Source: CAVWDI01 sp046259385 | GTDB taxonomy: Bacteria; Chloroflexota; Anaerolineae; Anaerolineales; UBA4823 | Assembly (NCBI GenBank): GCA_046259385.1 | Contig: JBJYWI010000272.1 | Location: 1 to 10,716 of the forward strand | Direction: 5' to 3' | Length of the DNA stretch: 10,716 bases | Shown here: positions 1 through 6,871 of the stretch, piece after piece | Numbering within the stretch: position 1 is the first letter of the stretch | Layout of the letters: each line of letters begins with the position of its first letter | Translations under genes and position numbers: made by a program | Notes under the pieces: model-generated | What the model was told of the DNA's origin: nothing | Seen by the model: only the letters and a program-made list of their open reading frames with translations | Database searches by the model: none

Positions 1-233
1 ATTCTATTCTGTCTACCGAGAATTAAATTTCTAAATAAATACATAATTGTATAAAAATTTGCCGAACCAGTCTGAACTATGAAAAGTAAGAGTATTGAGG
101 CAAATGCATTTTTGATCAGGGATAAGTGAACTCGAATTCGCATGGGGAAGTCTCTACCAATCTTATACCATTTTCCCACCCGGATTTTTGTGAACCGACT
201 GGAGAAGATCAGTGAGTGCTGTCAACTTCAAAA
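1..233. other. Upstream non-coding stretch
   Basis: No gene can be supported in this AT-rich stretch. It holds two small perfect palindromes, AAATGCATTT (102-111) and CGAATTCG (133-140). Either could be an operator, but both are short enough to arise by chance. A minus-strand frame is open from 143 to the window edge and starts with ATG. It has no Shine-Dalgarno sequence, so it is not called as a gene. Confidence 0.5.
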
Positions 234-242
234 TGCTATAAT
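234..242 (+). promoter_or_regulatory. Extended -10 promoter for the sensor kinase
   Basis: The sequence TGCTATAAT is a perfect sigma-70 type -10 hexamer (TATAAT, 237-242) with the extended TGn motif directly in front. No good -35 hexamer sits 16-18 nt upstream, which is usual for extended -10 promoters. Transcription would start near 249 and leave a leader of about 75 nt before the kinase start codon. The call rests on consensus match only. Confidence 0.5.
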
Positions 243-324
243 CTAATATCTGATTTGATTCTGCCAGCATCATAGATCATCACCTTGACGGGTATCTCGA
301 ATTGAAGTCTGTCCTGACTGGTTA

Positions 325-3300
325 ATGAATTTTTCTTCTTGCATACCGAATCCTGCACTATCTGTCCTGCAGGGATATCTTGTACTTTGTTTGGTATTCA
401 TCAATAGTAAGAATCTTGATGAATTATTTGGAAATCCCACCAGAATTAGATTTTTTAATCATCAAGGTATCGTTTTATCAAACGAAGACCAGCATACATT
501 GCTGGATCCTTTCCAGGATTTAAACCATTCTGAGGGGGTTTCAAACGGGAGATCAATTATTCATAGTGAATTACCAGGAAAACAAATCAGGTTCGAAAAA
601 ATTTCAATTGAAAATGGTTTGTCCCAAAGTACGGTAACGAGTATCTTTCAAGATAGCAAGGGTTTCATCTGGCTCGGAACTGAAGATGGTTTGAATAAAT
701 ATAATGGCTACGAATTTATTGTTTACCGGCATGATCCGGATGATCCAAGGAGTATTAGTGATAACTCAATCCAATCAATTCATGAGGATCACAACCAGGT
801 GCTCTGGATCGGTACTAATGGTAAAGGATTGAATAGATTCGATCGTGGGAAAGAGCAATTTACACATTATCGTAATGATCCTGATGAACCAGGAAGTATT
901 CCTGGTGATTCGGTAACATCGATAAGTAATGATGCCAGTGGACGATTATGGATAGGGACTAGTGAAGGTTTGGCTAGGTTTGACGATGTATCCCAAGAGT
1001 TTTTCTCTTACAGGCATGATCCAGGTGATCCAAACAGCTTAGGAAGTAATCATATAAGTGATATTCACCTTGATGGGAATGGTAAGCTGTGGGTGGGGAC
1101 ATTTGGTGGAGGATTACACAAGTATGATCCTGGTACTGATAGCTTCATCCGGTTTCAGAGCGATAGAAATACTCAAAATCAAATTAGCAGCAATTTTATA
1201 ACCTCGATCAGTGAGGATAGTTCTGGTAGATTATGGATCGGGACAGGTAATGGTGGATTAAATCTATTTGATCCCGAAACTGTTAAGTTTTATTATTACA
1301 ATTATGACTCAGAGGAAGATGATCCAAAGGGGGTAAATGCAATCACTTCAGTTGAGGTTGGTGCAGATGGAATGATATGGGTTGGTTTGAATGGAAGTGG
1401 GATTGATATCCTGAATCCAAGAACCGGCAGTATCCAAAATCTCTCCTATGATCAGGGGGATCCCGCAAGTTTGAGCAGTGATTTGGTTTACAATATTTTC
1501 AGGGATAACTCGGGGATCATTTGGGCAGGTACGTCAGGAGGGGGAGTAAACCGATTTGATCCTTCCACTGCACGATTTATCCACTACCGGCACATCTCAG
1601 GTAACCCAGATAGTTTATCCGCAAATAATGTCCAATCAATCGCAGAAGATAAATCCGGAGATCTCTGGATCGGTATTTATGGCGGAGGTTTAAACTATAT
1701 CAACCGCAGATTAGGCCGTATTCAACGCTACCAACCCCTTTCACAAGATCCATTTAGTCTCAGCAGCGATGATGTAAGGTTTGTACTTGTTGACAAGTAT
1801 AACGATGTCTGGATTGGCACAATCGGAGGTGGACTAAATCGCTACTCACCGAGTACTAAAATATTTACTCACTATCTCCATGATCCGGGTAACCAGGATA
1901 GTATTGCTTCCGATTCCATCAATGTGATATTTGAAGACAGAGACGGATTCTTATGGATTGGCACCAATGGTGCTGGTCTAGATCGATTTGACAGATTAAC
2001 TTCGAAATTCTTTCACTATCGAAATGATCCGAACGATCCAGCGAGCCTGAGCAATGATCAGATCTGGGAGATTACTGAAGATAGAACTGGTAATCTGTGG
2101 ATTGGTACGGGTGGAGGTGGTATCAGTATCCTGGATCAAGAGACCGGGAAATTCACACAAGTACAAAATGACCCAACAGATCCTAACAGTCTGGGCGATA
2201 CTGACATTTTATCCATTTATGAAGATAAGAATGGTGTAATTTGGATCGGGACAAATGGCAGTGGATTGGATAAATTTGATCCATTGACTGGTGATTTTTC
2301 CCATTATCGGGTAAGTGATGGACTGGCGAATAATGTAATTCATGGCATCTTAGAGGACCGGAAGGAGAACCTCTGGGTAAGCACAAATCTCGGTTTATCG
2401 TCTTTCAATCCCAGTGATGGATCATTTAAAAATTATGATGTCAGCGATGGTTTACAAAGCAACGAGTTTAATAGCGGTGCAAGCTTTTTAGATAGTGAAG
2501 GGATGATGTATTTTGGTGGGATTAATGGTCTAACAGCATTTTACCCTGCAGATATTCAAGACAGCACTTATATGCCACCAGTGGTATTTACTGGATTGAA
2601 CCAGAGTGGTGTGGATCTACTGCGGGAACAACTTGATCGTGATCTGACAGAGGTTGTTCTTAACTGGTCGAATAACAACCTTGAATTCGAATTTGTGGCA
2701 CTAAATTTTGCTCATCCCGAGAAAAGTCGGTATGCGTATAAACTAACGGGATTTGATGAAGATTGGAATTATATCGGCAGTTCCCGAAATGGGAGGTACA
2801 CGAATCTCCCCGCGGGTTCATATACCTTACAGGTTAAAGCCACAAATAGTGATGGTTATTGGAATGATAATGGTGCATCTCTCGACATCAAAGTCGTCCC
2901 ACCTTTCTGGGAGACCTGGTGGTTTATTGGATTAGTTACGATAATAGTGATGGGGAGTGTGATCAGTGCGTATCGATTAAGGATCCGCGCGATCGAATCT
3001 CGCAGTCAAGAACTTGAAAGCATTGTCAGAATGAGGACGGAGGAAATTGAGCGCAGACGCCTGGAGATGGAATCGCTATACCAGGCAGATGAGATTATTG
3101 ATCAGAATTTAACACGTGAGGGTCGCTTAAAAGCTCTGGTTGATGTCTCAATAGATTTGTTGGATGCTGATAATTCTGCCATTTATATATTGGATCAATC
3201 CAAGTCAAAATATAACGTCATTGCTGAACGTGGGTTCAAAAAATCTGAAATTTATGAGCTTTCCATATTAGGAAATGATAGTTTAGCCGGGGAGGCAGCT

Positions 3301-4251
3301 CAATCTGGAGATGCATTCATTGTCTCAGATCTCGAAAAAGTTCCCCTCTGCGATGATCGACCCAACACATTGAGGGAGTACCTTGCTTCTGAAGGGGTCC
3401 GCTCATCAATATTCCTCCAAATTAAATTCAGTAATGAAGAGTCTGGATTATTCAATGTCAATTTTTACCGGCCTGATTCAGTTGGGGAAGAACAAATTCG
3501 AGTGTTTAAAGTTCTTGCTCAGCACTCAGCATTATCCATCCAAAATGCACAATTATTCGAACAGTTACGCGTGGTTGCTATCAATGAAGAACGCAGCCGC
3601 CTTGCGAGAGATTTGCACGATAGTGCCAAACAAAAAGCATTTGCCGCATTAGCTCAACTTGGGGCTGCTGGAGGAATGATTGAACGCAATCCAGAAATGA
3701 GCAAAGAACATCTGTTGGAGGCAGAAGACCTGGTGTATGAGGTGCTCCAAGAATTGATCATCCTGATCCAGGAGATGTACCCGGTCGCACTAAGGGAGAA
3801 AGGTTTTGCGAACTCGGTTCGGGAATACATCTATGACTGGGAAAACCAATGCGATTTGGAGGTGGACTTAAGAATTCAAGATGAAAGGAAATTACCACTT
3901 GAGATTGAGCAATCCCTGTACAGAGTCATCCAGGAATCTCTAGCAAATATTGCCAGACATAGTCAGGCAAAGCATGTTAAACTCTCTGTGATTTATCATG
4001 CAGACCGGGTACGAGTCGAGATTAGTGATGATGGAATCGGGTTTGATGTCGATGAACAACCATCTGGACTTGGATTGCGATCTATGAAAGAAAGGATTGA
4101 CCTAGTTCGAGGGGATTTACGGATATACAGTAAATCTGCAGAAGGAACGAAGATAATTGTTGAAACACCCGTGTCCATTACAGGAGTAATAGATCACATC
4201 AAAATCATTGGAGATTTCGATGAAAGAACCGATCACAGTACTAATCGTTGA
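325..4251 (+). CDS. Two-component sensor histidine kinase with double Reg_prop propeller, Y_Y_Y, GAF and HisKA_3 domains
   Basis: Membrane histidine kinase of 1308 aa. Domain order: a hydrophobic N-terminal stretch (about residues 11-27, signal or anchor); 14 two-component-propeller repeats with the W-[IL/V]-G-T core (107-744); a Y_Y_Y domain (about 785-857); one transmembrane helix (about 866-886); a charged probable coiled coil (887-930); a GAF-like domain (930-1080); then the kinase core. The phospho-acceptor is probably His1098 in an RDLHDS H-box of HisKA_3 type. The ATPase part shows the N-box (E1204, N1208, H1212), DDGIGF (1235-1240) and GLGL (1248-1251). The propellers should lie outside the membrane and bind a ligand, with phosphate passed to the overlapping response regulator. 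The start is the only ATG after an in-frame stop at 286, but it has no clear Shine-Dalgarno sequence, so the N-terminus is less certain than the rest. The ligand cannot be told from sequence. Confidence 0.93.
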   Translation: MNFSSCIPNPALSVLQGYLVLCLVFINSKNLDELFGNPTRIRFFNHQGIVLSNEDQHTLLDPFQDLNHSEGVSNGRSIIHSELPGKQIRFEKISIENGLSQSTVTSIFQDSKGFIWLGTEDGLNKYNGYEFIVYRHDPDDPRSISDNSIQSIHEDHNQVLWIGTNGKGLNRFDRGKEQFTHYRNDPDEPGSIPGDSVTSISNDASGRLWIGTSEGLARFDDVSQEFFSYRHDPGDPNSLGSNHISDIHLDGNGKLWVGTFGGGLHKYDPGTDSFIRFQSDRNTQNQISSNFITSISEDSSGRLWIGTGNGGLNLFDPETVKFYYYNYDSEEDDPKGVNAITSVEVGADGMIWVGLNGSGIDILNPRTGSIQNLSYDQGDPASLSSDLVYNIFRDNSGIIWAGTSGGGVNRFDPSTARFIHYRHISGNPDSLSANNVQSIAEDKSGDLWIGIYGGGLNYINRRLGRIQRYQPLSQDPFSLSSDDVRFVLVDKYNDVWIGTIGGGLNRYSPSTKIFTHYLHDPGNQDSIASDSINVIFEDRDGFLWIGTNGAGLDRFDRLTSKFFHYRNDPNDPASLSNDQIWEITEDRTGNLWIGTGGGGISILDQETGKFTQVQNDPTDPNSLGDTDILSIYEDKNGVIWIGTNGSGLDKFDPLTGDFSHYRVSDGLANNVIHGILEDRKENLWVSTNLGLSSFNPSDGSFKNYDVSDGLQSNEFNSGASFLDSEGMMYFGGINGLTAFYPADIQDSTYMPPVVFTGLNQSGVDLLREQLDRDLTEVVLNWSNNNLEFEFVALNFAHPEKSRYAYKLTGFDEDWNYIGSSRNGRYTNLPAGSYTLQVKATNSDGYWNDNGASLDIKVVPPFWETWWFIGLVTIIVMGSVISAYRLRIRAIESRSQELESIVRMRTEEIERRRLEMESLYQADEIIDQNLTREGRLKALVDVSIDLLDADNSAIYILDQSKSKYNVIAERGFKKSEIYELSILGNDSLAGEAAQSGDAFIVSDLEKVPLCDDRPNTLREYLASEGVRSSIFLQIKFSNEESGLFNVNFYRPDSVGEEQIRVFKVLAQHSALSIQNAQLFEQLRVVAINEERSRLARDLHDSAKQKAFAALAQLGAAGGMIERNPEMSKEHLLEAEDLVYEVLQELIILIQEMYPVALREKGFANSVREYIYDWENQCDLEVDLRIQDERKLPLEIEQSLYRVIQESLANIARHSQAKHVKLSVIYHADRVRVEISDDGIGFDVDEQPSGLGLRSMKERIDLVRGDLRIYSKSAEGTKIIVETPVSITGVIDHIKIIGDFDERTDHSTNR
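643..2556 (+). repeat. Fourteen tandem Reg_prop blade repeats within the kinase
   Basis: These are protein-level repeats averaging about 46 residues. Each has a pattern like I-x-E-D-x-x-G-x-[LI]-W-[IV]-G-T-x-G-x-G-[LI]-x-x-[FY]-[DN], usually followed by H-Y-R-x-D-P-x-x-P-x-S-[LI]. Fourteen cores were counted by eye, and the last two are degenerate (W-V-S-T and Y-F-G-G). Fourteen matches the known arrangement of two seven-bladed propellers in hybrid and classical sensors of this class. Blades 2, 10 and 12 are the most alike, which suggests relatively recent internal duplication. Confidence 0.85.
4210..4213 (+). promoter_or_regulatory. Ribosome binding site fixing the response-regulator start
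   Basis: GGAG sits 6 nt before ATG 4220 and lies inside the kinase coding sequence. This spacing recurs elsewhere in the window. It argues for ATG 4220 rather than the in-frame TTG at 4208, whose bases partly overlap this element. Confidence 0.7.
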
Positions 4252-4882
4252 TGATCACGAAGTCGTACGGAAAGGTATCCGAGGTTATTTAAATACGATT
4301 ACTGATTATGCGGTTATCGGGGAAGCGGATTCTGGGGAGCAGGCGGTAGAACAGGTCAAGCAATTAATTCCAGATGTTGTTTTAATGGATTTAATGCTGC
4401 CCGGGATAGATGGTGTCGAAGCTACTCGGATTATAAAGAATATTAGCCCCCGGACTCAGGTAGTTGTCTTGACATCATTTCATGATGATTCGCTCATTTT
4501 TCCGGCACTCAAGGCTGGGGCAATCTCCTATATTCTAAAAGATATGAAAATGAATAAATTGGCGGAAGCAATAACAAAGGCGCACAATGGTGAGGTGATC
4601 CTTCATCCAAAAGTTGCTGCTCGTGTTCTGCAGAATATCCGCAGAGAGAGCCAGGAAGATGCAATAATTTATACGGAATTAACCGAACGTGAGATGGATG
4701 TTCTGAAATTAATCGCAAATGGTTACTCAAATTCTCAAATTGCGGATGAACTAGTGATCAGTGAGAACACAGTCAAGGGACATGTCAGCAATATATTAAG
4801 TAAGCTGCATCTTGCCGATAGGACTCAGGCGGCTGTATTTGCGTGGCAGCAAGGAATTGTAAAACGGGATCCATTGGATTAA
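4220..4882 (+). CDS. NarL/FixJ-type response regulator (REC + LuxR-type HTH)
   Basis: DNA-binding response regulator of 220 aa, the usual length for the NarL class. The receiver domain (about residues 5-120) has the acidic pair D11/D12, the phospho-acceptor D57 in a V-V-L-M-D-L-M-L-P-G context, the conserved T in V-V-L-T-S, and K in Y-I-L-K-D. The C-terminal LuxR-type helix-turn-helix begins L-T-E-R-E at residue 154 and has the recognition stretch S-E-N-T-V-K-G-H-V near 182-190. The start is set at ATG 4220 because of the GGAG 6 nt upstream; a TTG four codons earlier is the alternative. The gene overlaps the kinase by 32 nt, so the two are almost certainly co-transcribed and translationally coupled. 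It is the expected phosphate acceptor from His1098 of the kinase. Target promoters are unknown. Confidence 0.95.
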   Translation: MKEPITVLIVDDHEVVRKGIRGYLNTITDYAVIGEADSGEQAVEQVKQLIPDVVLMDLMLPGIDGVEATRIIKNISPRTQVVVLTSFHDDSLIFPALKAGAISYILKDMKMNKLAEAITKAHNGEVILHPKVAARVLQNIRRESQEDAIIYTELTEREMDVLKLIANGYSNSQIADELVISENTVKGHVSNILSKLHLADRTQAAVFAWQQGIVKRDPLD

Positions 4883-5092
4883 TAATATTTCCCCAATGAG
4901 GCTTGGATATACAAAGCGAGTTATCCATCGTGGAGGCAAAAATCTCTCCCGGGTAAAACCAAATACCCCTCGGTGGTAGGGTGGAATACCGATCTTGAGG
5001 GGGATGTAAATCAGATTTGATATTTGTAAAATAAAGAAAATATAGGATTTCCAGATTCAAATTTACGGGGAGGATGCAAAACCTCACAGGCT
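4883..5092 (+). promoter_or_regulatory. Intergenic region with potential alternative RNA helices
   Basis: This gene-free stretch separates the response regulator from the lipid enzyme. Seen directly: TGGATA/TATCCA (4904-4909 with 4922-4927), GGGTA/TACCC (4951-4955 with 4964-4968), and CCCCTC/GAGGGG (4966-4971 with 4997-5002) extended by GGT/ACC (4972-4974 with 4988-4990). The second and third helices share bases 4966-4968, so they exclude each other. No match to a riboswitch class I know was recognised, and no T-tract follows any of the helices. It could be a leader, a small RNA or unstructured spacer. Confidence 0.25.
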
Positions 5093-5100
5093 TTGCATTC
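5072..5100 (+). other. Hairpin upstream of the CDP-alcohol phosphatidyltransferase
   Basis: GGATGCAAA (5072-5080) pairs with TTTGCATTC (5092-5100) in a 9-bp stem with one G-T pair and an 11-nt loop. No T-tract follows, so it is not a convincing intrinsic terminator. Its right arm overlaps the -35 of the candidate promoter at 5093-5121, so it may be incidental or an operator-like inverted repeat. Confidence 0.3.
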
Positions 5101-5121
5101 CTGGCTTGGCTCTCGTATATT
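5093..5121 (+). promoter_or_regulatory. Candidate sigma-70 promoter for the CDP-alcohol phosphatidyltransferase
   Basis: TTGCAT (5093-5098) and TATATT (5116-5121) are separated by exactly 17 nt. The -10 matches consensus in 5 of 6 positions and the -35 in 3 of 6. Transcription would begin near 5128, leaving a leader of about 20 nt that contains the GGAG ribosome binding site at 5137-5140. Confidence 0.35.
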
Positions 5122-5147
5122 GGTAAGAATATTCATGGAGAATTGCA

Positions 5148-5690
5148 ATGAAGATGATGAAATATCTTGCAGATTTTCTCACTGGGTCTCGACTTCTAAT
5201 TGCCATCATTCTTGGTTGGTTAGGCTGGACTTCGGGGTTGGATGTCTGGTTGATAGCTACATTTCTGGTGATTTACGCCTGGACGAGTGATGTCCTGGAT
5301 GGTGCGCTCGCTCGCCGGAGCAAAGTAGAAATTTCAACCTGGATTGGCAATCACGATCTTTATTTTGATATGGCAGTAGCAACTGGTATGCTAACATTCT
5401 TAACCGCTTGGGGTTCAGTAAATCTGTCTCTGAGCATTATTTATATGTTGAGCTGGATCTTAATTTTCACCCGTTTTGGAGTTATTGCATCGCTTGGGAA
5501 ACTATTTCAAGCCCCTATCTATGGATGGTTTATCTTCACTACATTGCGGACCGATCCAATGCTGGGAGGTTTGATACTAATCTTCCTCTTGATCATGGTT
5601 GTTGTCACATGGCCCAGATTTCCTAATGACACGATACCCGGCTTTCTCACTGGTTTTAAGAAAGAAATCAAGTCACCTCATAAACCATAA
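5148..5690 (+). CDS. CDP-alcohol phosphatidyltransferase family integral membrane protein
   Basis: Membrane enzyme of 180 aa, within the family's usual range, with about five or six hydrophobic segments. The family transfers a phosphoalcohol from a CDP-alcohol to an acceptor alcohol during phospholipid synthesis, with the active site in the membrane. The motif reads D48-x-x-D51-G52-x-x-A55-R56, then H69-D70-x-x-x-D74. All four metal-binding aspartates are present. However, R56 to D70 spans 13 intervening residues, not the canonical 12, and the usual glycine four residues before D70 is Ile66, with a glycine at 67 instead. The W-I-G-x-H-D block replaces the typical G-x-x-x-D. The exact alcohol substrate (glycerol phosphate, inositol, serine or another) cannot be read from this. 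ATG 5148 has GGAG 7 nt upstream; two further Met codons (residues 3 and 4) leave a small ambiguity. The gene stands 265 nt after the response regulator and may have its own promoter. Confidence 0.85.
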   Translation: MKMMKYLADFLTGSRLLIAIILGWLGWTSGLDVWLIATFLVIYAWTSDVLDGALARRSKVEISTWIGNHDLYFDMAVATGMLTFLTAWGSVNLSLSIIYMLSWILIFTRFGVIASLGKLFQAPIYGWFIFTTLRTDPMLGGLILIFLLIMVVVTWPRFPNDTIPGFLTGFKKEIKSPHKP

Positions 5691-5713
5691 ATCGATCCTA
5701 AATTTTAGTGCAG

Positions 5714-5723
5714 NNNNNNNNNN
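5714..5723. other. Assembly gap (10 N)
   Basis: Ten consecutive N lie 23 nt after the phosphatidyltransferase stop codon. A run of exactly ten is often a placeholder for an unknown length, so genes could be missing here and the apparent adjacency of the two sides is not secure. Confidence 0.95.
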
Positions 5724-5724
5724 T

Positions 5725-5737
5725 CATTAACCTCCTG
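5725..5737 (-). promoter_or_regulatory. Possible minus-strand ribosome binding site and start codon running into the gap
   Basis: Read on the minus strand the sequence is CAGGAGGTTAATG, a full-strength Shine-Dalgarno (AGGAGG) 3 nt before an ATG whose coding sequence would enter the gap after one base. The spacing is shorter than for other genes in this window, and no coding sequence is left to test. A gene here would require the gap to be much longer than ten bases. Confidence 0.2.
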
Positions 5738-5769
5738 TAAGAATCACCACGCATACAATCTACATTGCG

Positions 5770-5794
5770 ACCATCAAACCGTACGTTAGATGGT
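5770..5794. promoter_or_regulatory. Interrupted 25-nt palindrome
   Basis: ACCATC (5770-5775) is mirrored by GATGGT (5789-5794). Inside these arms AAC (5777-5779) is mirrored by GTT (5785-5787) around a CGTAC centre. The symmetry suits either a dimeric regulator site or an RNA hairpin. It lies about 45 nt upstream of the possible minus-strand start at 5727, and more than 300 nt upstream of the next plus-strand gene. No regulator family was recognised. Confidence 0.25.
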
Positions 5795-6037
5795 TGATCT
5801 CGATTTATGTCTTGAATCCCGTTTCTAAAGACTTTGTCCCGTCAATTTCGTTAAAGGTGAAATAATTATTCAAAATGCCGAAACCGATTTTATAGAATTA
5901 CTGGTGCCACTCATCTATCCAATATACAACGGATCTCCCTTGTTTCCATTTTCTCGATCGATGTCCAGTTAACCGGGTAGTATCCAGTGTATGTCAGAAA
6001 TGTGGTCAAATTTCCCAATGTTTGGCATCCATTAACC

Positions 6038-6065
6038 TTGCTTTTTGTAGTGAGTCACAGATAAT
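6038..6065 (+). promoter_or_regulatory. Candidate promoter for the SAM-like/DUF4332 gene
   Basis: TTGCTT (6038-6043) and GATAAT (6060-6065) are separated by 16 nt. The -10 matches TATAAT at 5 of 6 positions. The leader would be about 40 nt and would carry AGGAG at 6101-6105. Consensus match is the only support. Confidence 0.35.
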
Positions 6066-6109
6066 TAAATTGGACCACACGAAATTTTAAACATTGGTTT
6101 AGGAGCATT

Positions 6110-6823
6110 ATGATGGATGACAAGGGGTTTAAAACTTTCCTGAAAAGGGGAGGTAGATCGCAAGAGGCGATAGAACGATGTGTAAATTATGTAATTCTGC
6201 TGGAGGAATATCTAAAAAATTCCAGAGAAAATCGATCATTAGTGCAAATAAAATCTGCTGATTTAATCGATTTTGTCAATTGGGCAGATTCAAAGTCCAA
6301 GACGCAGGCGAAGACCAAATCGTATTTGTGGGCAATTCGATATTACTATGAGTTCATGGAAAATTCAGAGATAAGTATGCTGGCTGGTAACTTGAGGCAA
6401 GAGAGAATTAAACGTAAACCATTCTTGTTGAAGGATTTCCAGGGGATCGATAAAGTGCAAATTGAAAATCTACAGAAAATTGGTATTCGCAATATTGAGC
6501 AGATGTGCGCAGCTGGCGCTACTGCAGGGGATCGTGAGCGTTTAGCTGATCGAACTGGTATCCCCTTGAGTTCTATTGTAAAACTAGTAAAATTGTCCGA
6601 TCTTGCGAGGCTTCCTGGGGTGAAAGCGGTTCGGGCTAGGTTATACTTTGAGGCCGGAATTGATACGGTTGAAAAAATCGCTGTGCTTGAACCGGAGGAA
6701 TTACGTGAAAAGGTTGAAACTTATATCAACCAATCAGATTTCCCCGGTGTTCCAACCCTTCCAGCTGAGGCACGCTATACGGTTGAAAAGGCAAGGGAAT
6801 TACCAAAAATTATTGAATATTAA
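6110..6823 (+). CDS. Integrase-type SAM-like domain fused to a DUF4332 helix-hairpin-helix region
   Basis: Predicted soluble protein of 237 aa. The first part (about residues 7-95) has the pattern of the tyrosine-recombinase core-binding (phage integrase SAM-like) domain: an all-helical stretch with a typical S-x-x-T-x-x-x-Y-L-x-A-I-R-x-x-Y-x-F-type helix near residues 65-85. The rest (about 108-237) resembles DUF4332, with repeated helix-hairpin-helix units. These include the G-I-R-N-I-E-Q and G-I-D-T-V-E-K-I turns and an L-P-G-V-K-A-V-R-A-R-L segment. The recombinase catalytic domain with its R-H-R-Y residues is absent, so it is not expected to recombine DNA. Binding to DNA or nucleic acid is an inference from both domain types. 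AGGAG at 6101-6105 is 4 nt from ATG 6110 and 7 nt from ATG 6113, so the true start may be one codon later. mgtE begins 48 nt downstream and is probably in the same transcript. Confidence 0.75.
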   Translation: MMDDKGFKTFLKRGGRSQEAIERCVNYVILLEEYLKNSRENRSLVQIKSADLIDFVNWADSKSKTQAKTKSYLWAIRYYYEFMENSEISMLAGNLRQERIKRKPFLLKDFQGIDKVQIENLQKIGIRNIEQMCAAGATAGDRERLADRTGIPLSSIVKLVKLSDLARLPGVKAVRARLYFEAGIDTVEKIAVLEPEELREKVETYINQSDFPGVPTLPAEARYTVEKARELPKIIEY

Positions 6824-6871
6824 TTCATAGAAAGTGAATTTATTCTGCATACTACTGCAGGAGGAAATTTC

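Larger units (their letters stand above)
5724..6037. other. Post-gap non-coding region
   Basis: No reading frame of useful length is seen on either strand. The stretch contains a sequence resembling a minus-strand gene start at the gap edge (5725-5737) and an imperfect palindrome (5770-5794), both listed separately. The rest shows no recognisable feature. Confidence 0.5.

Noticed and set aside
1..143. Minus-strand frame open to the window edge, starting with ATG at 143 and containing a hydrophobic stretch
   Set aside because: No ribosome binding site, highly AT-rich sequence and no recognisable motif; the part in the window is under 50 codons.
5093..5290. Alternative 65-codon frame overlapping the phosphatidyltransferase start
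   Set aside because: Overlaps the well-supported gene in another frame and starts within the promoter/hairpin sequence without a ribosome binding site.
6110..6823. Active tyrosine recombinase or integron integrase
   Set aside because: Only the core-binding-like domain is present; no catalytic R-H-R-Y residues and no flanking attachment repeats were seen.
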